Source: DASXKD01 sp963703605
Lineage (GTDB): Bacteria > Actinomycetota > Actinomycetes > Streptosporangiales > Streptosporangiaceae
Length of the DNA: 64,000 bases
Direction of reading: 5' to 3'
Assembly (NCBI GenBank): GCA_963703605.1
Contig: CAVPFC010000051.1
Location: 186,001-250,000, forward strand
The notes beneath the pieces are model-generated. The model saw nothing but the letters and a program-made list of their open reading frames with translations. It was not told the DNA's origin and ran no database searches. The translations under genes were made by a program, and so were the position numbers. Positions 45,938-54,399 of this stretch are shown here, piece by piece. Within the stretch, counting starts at the first letter, position 1, and every line of letters starts with the position of its first letter.

Positions 45938-46627
45938 TCACTGATCTTGCCCCGGTGCCGAGCCCAGCCCCAGCCGCTCCACCGCCAGCCCGGCCCATGC
46001 GACATGCGACCGCATCAGCTCACGTGCCTGCGCATGACTGCGGTCGCGGATCGCGGCGGCGACGGCGCGGTGCTGGCGCTCGGCCTCGGCCATGTCGCTT
46101 CCGGCGTAGGGGATGCTCGACCGGTACGCCTCGGGGATGGCCGAGACCTGCCGGACCAGCGCGTGCAGCCGCGGGCTGCCGGATGCCTCGGCGATCGTGT
46201 AGTGGAAGAACGTGTCGGCGGCGAGCTGCTCGGAGGCGGGTGCTTCATGCAGCTCGCTCATCCGGTCGCAGATCTTGGCGAGCAGCTCGGCAACCTCGGG
46301 GGTGGCCCGGCCGGCCGCGAGCGCGGCCGACTCCGACTCCAGCAGTGCGCGCAGGTAGTAGACCTCGGCGAGATCTGCCGCCGTGAGCCGCAGCACCGTC
46401 GAGCCGCGATTGGGCTCCACCTCGACCAGGCCGCTCGCCGACAGCGCTATCAGCGCCTCGCGGACCGGTGTGCGGCTCACCGAGAACTCCTTCGCCAGGG
46501 TCTCCTCGCGCAGGTGCGTGCCGGGAGCGATCTGCCCGCCGAGGATCGCCTGCCCCAGGCGCCGCGCGATCACATCGGCCGTCCGTTCGCCTCTGACCGG
46601 CCCGCCGAGGCCGCCCGCGCCTGTCAC
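45938..46627 (-). CDS. GntR-family (FCD) regulator
   Basis: 229 residues from a GTG at 46627, with AAGGAG about ten bases upstream. The winged helix reads HLREETLAKEFSVSRTPVRE and ALIALSASGLVEVEPNRGS. The FCD domain has probable metal ligands in DTFFHYTIAEAS and AEAERQHRAVAAAIRDR. It diverges from the molybdenum hydroxylase genes; the tandem TGTATGCA at 46663-46678 is its likely operator. Confidence 0.92.
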   Translation of the reverse strand: MTGAGGLGGPVRGERTADVIARRLGQAILGGQIAPGTHLREETLAKEFSVSRTPVREALIALSASGLVEVEPNRGSTVLRLTAADLAEVYYLRALLESESAALAAGRATPEVAELLAKICDRMSELHEAPASEQLAADTFFHYTIAEASGSPRLHALVRQVSAIPEAYRSSIPYAGSDMAEAERQHRAVAAAIRDRSHAQARELMRSHVAWAGLAVERLGLGSAPGQDQ

Positions 46628-46648
46628 CCCTCGGGTCTCCTTTCCGGG

Positions 46649-46678
46649 TTGACGGAAGGAACTGTATGCATGTATGCA
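46649..46678 (+). promoter_or_regulatory. Promoter and GntR operator of the hydroxylase genes
   Basis: TTGACG at 46649-46654 and TATGCA at 46673-46678 (18-base spacing) form a plausible promoter. A perfect tandem TGTATGCA repeat (46663-46670 and 46671-46678) covers the -10 region, so a bound regulator would block transcription. The site is about 36 bases from the GntR start. Confidence 0.6.
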
Positions 46679-46724
46679 ATCTTACGACGCCAAATTCGGC
46701 GCACAAGGCTCGCAAGGAGATCCC

Positions 46725-46772
46725 GTGGCGCGATCGTGCGGCTGGGCCGGCCCGCGGAGGGACCGGGCTTGA
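46725..46772 (+). other. Possible 15-codon leader ORF before the FAD subunit
   Basis: A GTG at 46725, five bases after AAGGAG, reads MARSCGWAGPRRDRA and ends in a TGA that overlaps the TTG of the next gene (TTGA). Coupling through re-initiation is possible; GGAGGG at 46756-46761 also serves the TTG directly. Confidence 0.35.
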
Positions 46773-47632
46773 AGCCGGCCCCGTTCGGCTATCACCGCGC
46801 CGCCTCGGTGGCCGACGCGGTCGCACTGCTCGCCGCCTACGAGGGCTCCGCCCGGGTGATCGCGGGCGGCCAGAGCCTCATGCCGATGCTCAACATGCGC
46901 CTGCTGCGGCCCGACGCCCTGGTGGACGTCAACGGCCTGCGGGAACTCGCAGACGTCCGGCAGGCCGGGGAGGCGACGGTGCTCGGCGCCCTGGTCCGGT
47001 ACACGGCGATCGAGCGCTCGCAGGTGATCGCCGAGCGGCTGGGACTGCTCCCGGCGGTGGTACGCCACGTGGGGGACCGGCAGGTGCGCAACCGCGGCAC
47101 GATCGGCGGCAGCCTTGCGCACGGCGACCCGACCGGGGAGATCCCCCTTGCCTGCCTGGTGCTCGGCGCGACCGTACGGGCAGCCGGCCCGTCGGGCCGG
47201 CGTGAGATACCCGTCGCCGCGCTCTACCAGGGCTCTTACGCCACGGTTCTCGAGCCAGGTGAGATTCTCACCGAGGTCGTCTTCCCGCGCTCCCCCCGGT
47301 TTTTCGCGTTCTTCGAACAATGCAGGAGACATAACGATTTCGCCGTGGTGAGCGTGGCGGCCGTCGGTGACCGTGAGGCGGACGGCACCTGGAGCGGAGT
47401 CCGTATCGGCCTCGGTGGTGTCGCGGATCAGCCGGTGCTCGCCGGGGCCGCCGCGGCGGCCGTCTCCGGTTCCGCTCTTGCGGATGAGTCGATCGCCGCC
47501 GCGGCGCAGGCGGCGCTCGACGTCGTCGACCCGCCCTCCGACGTGCGGGCTTCGGCGGAGTACCGGCGCCATCTCGTGCCGGTTTATGTGCGCAGGGCGC
47601 TCACCGCCCTGCGGTCGGCTGGCAGCGCCTGA
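46769..47632 (+). CDS. Molybdenum hydroxylase FAD subunit (CoxM-like)
   Basis: 287 residues from a TTG at 46769 (LKPAPFGYHRAASV), the normal family N-terminus, with GGAGGG upstream. FAD contacts lie in IAGGQSLMPMLNMRLLRP and VRNRGTIGGSLAHGDPTGE. It passes electrons from the 2Fe-2S subunit to an acceptor. It is first of four hydroxylase genes in the order FAD, SRPBCC, 2Fe-2S, Mo. Confidence 0.92.
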   Translation: MKPAPFGYHRAASVADAVALLAAYEGSARVIAGGQSLMPMLNMRLLRPDALVDVNGLRELADVRQAGEATVLGALVRYTAIERSQVIAERLGLLPAVVRHVGDRQVRNRGTIGGSLAHGDPTGEIPLACLVLGATVRAAGPSGRREIPVAALYQGSYATVLEPGEILTEVVFPRSPRFFAFFEQCRRHNDFAVVSVAAVGDREADGTWSGVRIGLGGVADQPVLAGAAAAAVSGSALADESIAAAAQAALDVVDPPSDVRASAEYRRHLVPVYVRRALTALRSAGSA

Positions 47633-47657
47633 ACACGGTGGCAGGGGAGGAGCGGAG

Positions 47658-48296
47658 ATGAGGCTGCACGAGGAGTTCGTCGTCGCCGAGCCGGTCGCGG
47701 CCGTTTGGAAGTTCTTCGAGCAGCCGGAGTCGGTCGCGGGCTGTGTGCCGGGGGTGGAGTACGTGAGCATCCTCGATGACGACAACGTTCAGGTCCGGGC
47801 CACGCAGAGCGTCGGGCCGATGACCGCGACCTTCGACGCGAAGGTCACCGTCCTGGAACGGGTGCCGGGGGAGCTGATCCGGTTCCGGGCCACCGGCCGG
47901 AGCGTGCGGGGTGCCATTGGCAACGTGCGCACCGAGAACACCGTGCAGCTGCGCGGCTTCGCGGGCGGCACCAGCGTCACCGTCGATGCCGACCTGGTGC
48001 TCGCGGGGGCGCTCGGAAGTGTCGGCCAGAAGGTCATCGCCAAGCAGGGCAGCAAGGTGACCGCCGAGTTCGCGGCCAACCTCCAGCGGGCGCTCAGCGG
48101 CGAGGCGCCCATACCGGCGCGCGCCGGCCGGCGTGGGCCCGCGGCCGGCGTACCCGGCGGCGGCGCGGCCGCGGGTGCCCCGGTCCAGCCGCTCCCACCG
48201 GCTCCCGACCGCTGGAGCCGCGTGGCGGCCGTGCTGAGCGGCGTGTCGGTCCTGCTCAGCGTCGTGGTGCTGATCCGGCAGCGGAGGGCACGGTGA
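47658..48296 (+). CDS. SRPBCC protein, CoxG-like membrane-anchored hydroxylase component
   Basis: 212 residues; the ATG at 47658 follows GGGGAGG. Residues 1-150 form an SRPBCC domain (VAAVWKFFEQPESVAGCVPG, GPMTATFDAKVTVLERVPG, DLVLAGALGSVGQKVIAKQG). A Pro/Ala/Gly linker leads to one C-terminal helix (VLSGVSVLLSVVVLIRQRRA) that should tether it to the membrane. In the Ensifer 3-hydroxypyridine dehydrogenase a separate SRPBCC subunit is essential; CoxG similarly anchors CO dehydrogenase. Confidence 0.88.
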   Translation: MRLHEEFVVAEPVAAVWKFFEQPESVAGCVPGVEYVSILDDDNVQVRATQSVGPMTATFDAKVTVLERVPGELIRFRATGRSVRGAIGNVRTENTVQLRGFAGGTSVTVDADLVLAGALGSVGQKVIAKQGSKVTAEFAANLQRALSGEAPIPARAGRRGPAAGVPGGGAAAGAPVQPLPPAPDRWSRVAAVLSGVSVLLSVVVLIRQRRAR

Positions 48297-48847
48297 CTCA
48301 GGCCGAAACCGGCTTCCTGCCGCTCGGCCTGCCCGAGCCGAACGTCGTCGTCACCGCGGTGGTGAACGGCACGACCGTGACCGAGCAGGTGCCTGCCCGC
48401 CTGTCCGCGGCGGACTTCCTTCGCCACCGCCTCGGTCTCACCGGCACCCACGTCGGCTGTGAGCAGGGCGTGTGCGGCATGTGCACGGTGCTCGTGGACG
48501 GCGAGGCGGTCAAGTCATGCCTGATGCTGGCGGCGCAGCTGGACGGGCGCCGGGTCGAGACGGTCGAGTCGCTCGCCACCGGCGACGCGCTGAGCCCGCT
48601 ACAGGAGTGCTTCAAGGCCGGCCACGCGCTGCAATGCGGCTTCTGCACGCCCGGGTTCCTCATGACGGCGACCGCGCTCGCGGCGGACGGTGCGAAGCGA
48701 TCGCGGGCCGAGATCCGCGAGGAGCTGGCCGGGGTGCTGTGCCGGTGCACCGGCTATAAGTTCATCGTGGACGCGGTCGAGGCCTACCTCGCCGGCGAAC
48801 CGGGGGGCGCGGCCGCTGCCGAGCGGAGGGCCGCCGCCGATGACTGA
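48293..48847 (+). CDS. Molybdenum hydroxylase 2Fe-2S subunit (CoxS-like)
   Basis: 184 residues from a GTG that overlaps the SRPBCC stop. The plant-type cluster uses C56, C61 and C64 in CEQGVCGMC plus a Cys near residue 76. The second cluster uses C115 and C118 in CGFCTPGF and C150 and C152 in CRCTGY. It links the Mo centre to FAD. Confidence 0.94.
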   Translation: MTQAETGFLPLGLPEPNVVVTAVVNGTTVTEQVPARLSAADFLRHRLGLTGTHVGCEQGVCGMCTVLVDGEAVKSCLMLAAQLDGRRVETVESLATGDALSPLQECFKAGHALQCGFCTPGFLMTATALAADGAKRSRAEIREELAGVLCRCTGYKFIVDAVEAYLAGEPGGAAAAERRAAADD

Positions 48848-51236
48848 GGTGGCGGTCCCGGAGGCCCCGGCGCGGGCGGACCGCGACCTGAAGCTGCTCG
48901 GCACCGACGCCCCGCGAAAAGAAGACGACCGGCTGCTGCGCGGGGAAGGCCAGTTCACCGACGACGTCGACCGCGCCCGCACGGCCGAGATGGCGGTCGG
49001 CCGGTGCCCTTACCCGCACGCCCGGATCGTCCGGGTGGACGCCTCCGCGGCGCTCGAGCTCCCCGGGGTGTTCCAGGTCATCACCGGCGCCGAGGCCGCG
49101 GCGCGGAGCGGGCCGATCCGGATCCTTCGCCCGGTGCCGGGGGCACCCGTCATCCCGCACTACGCGCTCGCCGAACGGGTCGCGACCTACGAGGGCCAGC
49201 CGGTGGTGAGCGTGGCGGCGACGAGCCGGCACGTCGCCGAGGACGCGCTGGATGCGATCGAGATCGAATACGAGCCGCTGCCCCACGTCACCGACGTCAT
49301 CTCGGCCCTTGCGCCGGGGGCCCCGGTCATCCACCCGGGCGTCCTGGAGTCCAATCTTCTGGTGAGCAACCCGCAGGGTTCCCGCGACGTGGACACCCGC
49401 ATGCGGGAGGCGGACGTTGTTGTCGAGGGCCGCTTCTTCGTCAACCGGGTGACCGGGCTGCCGATGGAGACCCGGGCGGTTCTGGCCGAGTGGCGGGCCG
49501 GGGCGAGGCAGCTCACCATGTGCGTCTCGACGCAGGTGCCGCACCTCGTCCGCAAGCAGCTCGCCGAGTCGCTGCGCCTCGACGAGGGCGGCATCAGGGT
49601 GGTTGCGTCGGACGTCGGGGGCGGTTTCGGGCTGAAGCTGGGCATCTACCCGGAGGACGTCATCGCCTGCCTGCACGCGATGTCGCTGCGCCGCCCGGTC
49701 AAGTTCGTCGAGGACCGCAACGAGCACTTCCGCGCTACGACCCACGGGCGCGAGTCGGTGCACGATTACCGGATCGCCGCCCGTGCCGACGGCCGGATCG
49801 TCGCGATGAGCGACACGTATGCGAACGACCTGGGCGGGCTGAACTCACCGTTCGGTTCGTCTCAGCTGTCGACGGTGGTGTTCAACGGGCCGTACAAGGT
49901 CGACGACGGTTTCGTCGAACGCCGGGTGGTCGTCACCAACAAGACGCCGATCGGCGCCTACCGGGGATACGGGCAGCCCGAGGTCAACTTCGCCTGCGAG
50001 CGGCTCATCGACACGCTGGCCAGGCGGCTGCGCATGGATCCGGTCGAGCTGCGGGCGATGAACATGGTGAAGCCGGATGAGTTCCCGTGGGTCAACCCCG
50101 TCGGCGCCGTCTACGACAGCGGCGACTACGAGCGGTGCCTGCGCATGGCCGCGGAGGCGGTCGACTGGGCCGGCCACCGGCGCGCGGGTCACCGCCCACG
50201 TTCCCCCGGCGGGAAGTACCGGGGGATCGGCTTCTCCTCATACGTGGAGCGAACAGGTTACGCGAGTGGGAAGTTCCTCGCCGCGCGCGGCTCGGACTTC
50301 GGCGCCCACGAGGGCGTCAACATCCGCGCGAACCGCTCCGGCGGCCTCGACGTCTACACGGGTGTCTCGAGCATCGGCCAGGGCAGCGAGACGGTCTTCG
50401 CCCAGATGTGCGCGGAGTTCTTCGGCTGTGACTATGACGCGGTCGCCGTGCACGCCGGCGACACGGCGGCGTCCCCGCTCAACACCGGCTCGTTCGCCTC
50501 GCGGACGGTGATCGCGGTGGCCGGGGCACTCCTGGATGCCTGCGCGCGGCTGCGGGCGAAGACGCTGCGGATCGCCGCGCACATGCTCGGGGTCGCCGAC
50601 CCCGGCCAGCTCGACGTCATCGGGCGGGCGGTGCAGCACCGCGATGACCTGACCCTGATGGTGCCGCTGTCCAGCGTGTTCCAGCGGGCGATCCTCGGCC
50701 AGGGCCTGCCTGACGGAGAGCTGCCAGGCCTCGAGGAGACGTCCTACTTCGATCCGCCCCACGCCGCCTACTCCTTCGGGACGGCGGCAGCCGTCGTCGC
50801 CGTGGACGCGGAGTCGGGCGAGTTCGACGTGCAGCGGTTCCTGATGGTCCACGACTGCGGCACCCCGCTCAACCCGAAGCTCATCGAGGGGCAGGTGAGG
50901 GGCGGACTGGCGCAGGGCCTGGGCCAGGCGCTCGCGGAGGAGCTCGTGTACGACCCGGAGACCGGCCAGCTCGTCAACGGGACCATGATGGACTACTTCG
51001 CCCCCACGACCTGCGACCTGCCATCCATCGAGCTCATGCACACCGCCGTGCCGTCACCCGTGACTCCGCTCGGGGTCCGGGGAGCCGGCGAGGTAGGCGC
51101 GATCCCCGCGGCCGCGGCGGTAGCCAACGCCATCTGCGACGCCCTGAGCGACTTCGGGGTCGAGCTCTACCGGCTGCCCATCACACCCGAACTGGTGTGG
51201 CGGGCGCTGCGCGGGAAAGTGCTGGCCGAAGCTTGA
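48840..51236 (+). CDS. Molybdenum hydroxylase large (Mo-cofactor) subunit
   Basis: 798 residues; the ATG at 48840 overlaps the 2Fe-2S gene. Mo-cofactor motifs are GGGFGLK (about residue 260), AYRGYGQPE (about 372) and the catalytic Glu in GVRGAGEVGAIP (about 750). CO dehydrogenases carry an AYRCSFR loop; here AYRGYG shows a heterocycle or aldehyde hydroxylase instead. It would hydroxylate the pyridine ring with water as oxygen source, for example 3-hydroxypyridine to 2,5-dihydroxypyridine, the substrate of the NicX-like enzyme. Confidence 0.9.
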   Translation: MTEVAVPEAPARADRDLKLLGTDAPRKEDDRLLRGEGQFTDDVDRARTAEMAVGRCPYPHARIVRVDASAALELPGVFQVITGAEAAARSGPIRILRPVPGAPVIPHYALAERVATYEGQPVVSVAATSRHVAEDALDAIEIEYEPLPHVTDVISALAPGAPVIHPGVLESNLLVSNPQGSRDVDTRMREADVVVEGRFFVNRVTGLPMETRAVLAEWRAGARQLTMCVSTQVPHLVRKQLAESLRLDEGGIRVVASDVGGGFGLKLGIYPEDVIACLHAMSLRRPVKFVEDRNEHFRATTHGRESVHDYRIAARADGRIVAMSDTYANDLGGLNSPFGSSQLSTVVFNGPYKVDDGFVERRVVVTNKTPIGAYRGYGQPEVNFACERLIDTLARRLRMDPVELRAMNMVKPDEFPWVNPVGAVYDSGDYERCLRMAAEAVDWAGHRRAGHRPRSPGGKYRGIGFSSYVERTGYASGKFLAARGSDFGAHEGVNIRANRSGGLDVYTGVSSIGQGSETVFAQMCAEFFGCDYDAVAVHAGDTAASPLNTGSFASRTVIAVAGALLDACARLRAKTLRIAAHMLGVADPGQLDVIGRAVQHRDDLTLMVPLSSVFQRAILGQGLPDGELPGLEETSYFDPPHAAYSFGTAAAVVAVDAESGEFDVQRFLMVHDCGTPLNPKLIEGQVRGGLAQGLGQALAEELVYDPETGQLVNGTMMDYFAPTTCDLPSIELMHTAVPSPVTPLGVRGAGEVGAIPAAAAVANAICDALSDFGVELYRLPITPELVWRALRGKVLAEA

Positions 51237-51316
51237 TCATTCCGATGGGCCGCGCAGGCAGCGGCCAGGCACCCGGGGTCGCGCGGCGCCGCGGCCCCGT
51301 GCCCGGGGGGGAAGCC

Positions 51317-52552
51317 GTGTCTGCGGCGGAGGGCGCTGGGCCGCTGCTCAGCCGCCGTCTGGTGCTGCTGCTGGCCACGACGTGCGGGGCGGCGGTGGCC
51401 AACAACTACTACGCCCAGCCCTTGCTGCACACGATCGCGAATACGTTCGGCGTGCCGGATGTCACCGCCGGTCTGCTGGTGACCGCTGGACAGGCGGGCT
51501 ACGCCATCGGACTGGCGCTGCTTGTGCCGCTCGGCGACCTGCTGGAACGCCGCCGGCTCATCTGCAGGCTGCTCGTGGCCACGGCGGCCGCGGAGGCCCT
51601 GGCCGCGGTTGCCCCGGGCATCGCCGTGCTGGCTACTGCGCTCGCGGTCGCCGGGGTGACGTCGGTCGTCGCGCAGATCGTCGTGCCGATGGCCGCCTCG
51701 CTGGCCGGTGAGGCCCAGCGCGGCCAGGTGGTCGGCACGGTGATGAGCGGACTGATCATCGGGATCCTGCTGGCGCGCACGGTCAGCGGCCTGATCGCCT
51801 CGGCCGGCAGCTGGCGCCCGGTGTTCGTCATGGCCGCGGCCGTCATGCTCCTGCTCGCGGCGGTCTTGCGCCGGGCGCTGCCGGAGTCGATGCCCTCCGG
51901 GGCCGTGTCCTCCGGGGCAATGTCCTACCGGGCGCTGCTGCGATCGGTCCTCGCCCTCGTCCGGGAGGAACCGGTACTCCGGCAGCGGATGGGGCTCGGT
52001 GCGGCGGCCCTGGGCTGCTTCAGCATCCTGTGGACACCGGTCGCATTCTTGCTGGCGGGCCCGCCCTACCGATACGGCACCGCCGTCATCGGCCTCTTCG
52101 GGATCGCCGGCCTGGCGGGCGCCGGGATCGCGCCCGTCGCGGGACGGCTTGCCGACCGGGGGCGCGGCAATTACGCAACCCTCGGCGCGATCGTGGCCCT
52201 GCTGGGCAGCTGGGGCCTGCTTGCCCTCGGTGCACACTCTCTCGCTGCGCTGATAGCGGGCATCGTCGTGCTTGACCTCGGCTCGCAGGCGCTCCACATC
52301 AGCAACCAGAGCGCGATCTACGCGCTCCGGCCCGGCGCGCGCAGCAGGCTCAACACCGCCTACATGGTTTCCTACTTCCTCGGCGGTGCGGTCATGTCGG
52401 CTGCGGCCTCCGTGCTCTACAGCACGACAGGTTGGGGAGGCGTCTGCACACTCGGCGCGGCGGTCGCGGCGGCCGCGCTCTGCCTCTGGCTCGCCACAAA
52501 CGGCCGCCGCGGGCGCCAGCGGATGAACGGGGGAAGCGCCCCGGGCTCGTGA
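51317..52552 (+). CDS. MFS transporter
   Basis: 411 residues from a GTG at 51317; an ATG at 51245 would add 24 residues. About 12 membrane helices, beginning LVLLLATTCGAAVANNYYAQ. The loop LVPLGDLLERRRLICRLLVA after helix 2 is the MFS motif A. The NNYYAQPLL signature is that of the YgaY/YwfA-like exporter group. It follows the hydroxylase by about 80 bases and may be in the same transcript, exporting a product or intermediate. Confidence 0.88.
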   Translation: MSAAEGAGPLLSRRLVLLLATTCGAAVANNYYAQPLLHTIANTFGVPDVTAGLLVTAGQAGYAIGLALLVPLGDLLERRRLICRLLVATAAAEALAAVAPGIAVLATALAVAGVTSVVAQIVVPMAASLAGEAQRGQVVGTVMSGLIIGILLARTVSGLIASAGSWRPVFVMAAAVMLLLAAVLRRALPESMPSGAVSSGAMSYRALLRSVLALVREEPVLRQRMGLGAAALGCFSILWTPVAFLLAGPPYRYGTAVIGLFGIAGLAGAGIAPVAGRLADRGRGNYATLGAIVALLGSWGLLALGAHSLAALIAGIVVLDLGSQALHISNQSAIYALRPGARSRLNTAYMVSYFLGGAVMSAAASVLYSTTGWGGVCTLGAAVAAAALCLWLATNGRRGRQRMNGGSAPGS

Positions 52553-52620
52553 CGGCCCGGCCCGGCGGCCGCCCTATGACCTAGCCGTCAGCCAGGCTGG
52601 GCAGCAGAATTTGGGCGTCA

Positions 52621-53046
52621 TCAGGACCCTTGCCCTGCCCAGTCGGCGGCAGTCATGCCGTCGGCGTGCCCGGGTGGCCATTGGACCAACTCGATCCGGT
52701 TACCGTCGGGATCGCTAAGCAATGTCGTTCGAAACTCCTCCGAACCATCCGGTGATACGGGCGCCTCGGCGCCGATACCCCGCGCCGCAAGCTCGCTGAG
52801 GGTTGCATCCAGCGACTCGACTTGGATGACGAAATGGCTGAGGCCCGTGCCGAAATTGGCCTCGCTCTGGGCCGGATCGTAGACGAGCTCGATCGTGACG
52901 AACTCGTCCCCGGGCAACTTGAGCATCGTCAGATGGCCCAGGGGGGTCTCAGGGACGCTCCCGACGACCTCGTAGCCGACAGCGGTATAGAACGCCAGCG
53001 ATCGTTCGAGATCGGCGACACGCAGGCCGAAGTGCAACGTCCTCAC
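52621..53046 (-). CDS. VOC-family (glyoxalase-like) protein
   Basis: 141 residues: MRTLHFGLRVADLERSLAFY, an FVTIELVYDP strand, LSHFVIQVESLDATLSELAA and SDPDGNRIELVQWPPGH. Metal-ligand positions (His 5 and the C-terminal Glu of IELVQW) are as in lactoylglutathione lyase-type proteins. The reaction is not predictable from sequence. Confidence 0.88.
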   Translation of the reverse strand: MRTLHFGLRVADLERSLAFYTAVGYEVVGSVPETPLGHLTMLKLPGDEFVTIELVYDPAQSEANFGTGLSHFVIQVESLDATLSELAARGIGAEAPVSPDGSEEFRTTLLSDPDGNRIELVQWPPGHADGMTAADWAGQGS

Positions 53047-53376
53047 CGGTTCTCCTCTCGGCCGGTAGCTGTGGATGGCGGTTCCACTCGGAAAGACCTA
53101 CGCCACGGCCAAGTCTCATCGCCGCCGCCGACCGCGGGTGAAATAGCGGGTCAGGCTCTACCAGCTCGATTCGCCGACGATCCACCACCTTATGTTTGGC
53201 CGATGCGCTCACAGCAACGGCCCAGCCGAGGTGATGGGCGATCCCAACCCGCACGCCTCAAGTGTCCCAGCCCTGGGCCCAACCACGGCCAGCCTCGCTA
53301 ACGCCGGCCGGACGCCGGGCCGGCGGAAGCCAGGCGCTGGAACAGCCCGGGGATGCCCAGGGCTACGATGCGGGCT
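53047..53376. other. Intergenic region with no recognised feature
   Basis: About 330 bases between divergent genes; no convincing gene, repeat or promoter was seen. Confidence 0.3.
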
Positions 53377-54294
53377 GTGAGGTTCGGGATCTCGATACCG
53401 CAGTTCTACGCGGACGGTGAGTTCGACCCTGCCGCGTACCGCGCCTATTTTGCCCGGGTCGAGGAGCTGGGTTTCGACAGCGCCTGGGCGCAGGAATCGG
53501 TGCTGTCGGCGGGGCCGCAGCTCAGTCCGCTGGAGACGATGAGCTACGCGGCGGCGTGCACTCAGCGATTGCGGCTCGGCTGCGTGGTCTTCGTGTCCAC
53601 GCTGCACAACCCGGTGCACCTGGCCAAGAGCATCGCCTCGCTGGACCAGCTCAGCCGCGGCAGGATCGAGGTGGGCGTGGGCACCGGCGGCAAGATGCGG
53701 CCGTTTGCCGCGTTCGGCGTGGACCCGGAACGGTACGTCGCGCGGTTCACCGAGGGGATCGCGCTGATGAAGGCGCTGTGGACCGAGCCCCGGGTGACCT
53801 TCGACGGCGAGTTCTGGCAGTTGCGGAACGCGGCGATGGAGCCGAAGCCATTCCAGAAGCCGTTCCCGCCACTGTGGATCGGCGGGTCCGCCCCGGCCGC
53901 GCTGCGGCGCGCTGTCCGGCTCGGCGACGGCTTCTTCGGCGCCGGGTCCACGCCCACCGCGAAGTTCGCCGACCAGGTTCTCCTCGTGCGGCAGGCGCTC
54001 GCCGGGGCCGGGCGCCCGGCGGACGGCTTCCCGATCGCCAAGCGGCTGTACGTCGCGATCGACGCCGACGTGGAGCGCGCGCGCAGCCGGGCCAACGCGG
54101 CACTCGAGGAGATCTACGGGCGCCGGATCCCGGACATCGAGGCCGCGGCTTTCGCCGGGACCCCGGCCGACTGCGTTGCCGCCGTCCGCGAGATCACCGC
54201 GGCCGGGGCCGAACTGGTCCTGTTCACGTCGCTGTACTCCCCGGCCGAGCACGCCGAGGTCCTGGCCGCGGAGGTTATCCCGCAGCTTCGGTAG
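53377..54294 (+). CDS. LLM-class F420-dependent oxidoreductase
   Basis: 305 residues from a GTG at 53377 (RFGISIPQFYADG); ATGs at 53353 and 53368 are possible alternatives, but family members start at this point. The TIM-barrel luciferase-like fold shows AYFARVEELGFDSAWAQE, LDQLSRGRIEVGVGTGG, PPLWIGGSAPAALRRAVRLG and a C-terminal FAGTPADCVAAVREI. It would use F420H2 to reduce an unknown substrate. Confidence 0.88.
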   Translation: MRFGISIPQFYADGEFDPAAYRAYFARVEELGFDSAWAQESVLSAGPQLSPLETMSYAAACTQRLRLGCVVFVSTLHNPVHLAKSIASLDQLSRGRIEVGVGTGGKMRPFAAFGVDPERYVARFTEGIALMKALWTEPRVTFDGEFWQLRNAAMEPKPFQKPFPPLWIGGSAPAALRRAVRLGDGFFGAGSTPTAKFADQVLLVRQALAGAGRPADGFPIAKRLYVAIDADVERARSRANAALEEIYGRRIPDIEAAAFAGTPADCVAAVREITAAGAELVLFTSLYSPAEHAEVLAAEVIPQLR

Positions 54295-54358
54295 GCTGCC
54301 GCCCGTCCGCGCACCCGGGCAGGGCGGACGCCCGGCCACGACCCTGGGCCACGGCCCT

Positions 54359-54392
54359 GCGCCGCGGGGGCGGTAGCCCGCCCCCGCGGCGC
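54359..54392. terminator. Bidirectional terminator
   Basis: A perfect 15-bp GC-rich stem (54359-54373 with 54378-54392) with a TAGC loop separates the LLM gene (stop at 54294) from the convergent protease gene (stop at 54400). Confidence 0.8.
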
Positions 54393-54399
54393 CGGATCG

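Noticed and set aside
46769..51236. Aerobic CO dehydrogenase operon (coxMSL)
   Set aside because: Order and SRPBCC gene look Cox-like, but the large subunit has AYRGYG rather than the Cu-binding AYRCSFR loop, and neighbours are pyridine-ring cleavage genes.
36571..51236. Straight nicotinate (nic) pathway
   Set aside because: The split PEP-synthase-like pair and separate SRPBCC subunit fit 3-hydroxypyridine better; NicF and NicE were not found. Nicotinate is kept only as an alternative substrate.
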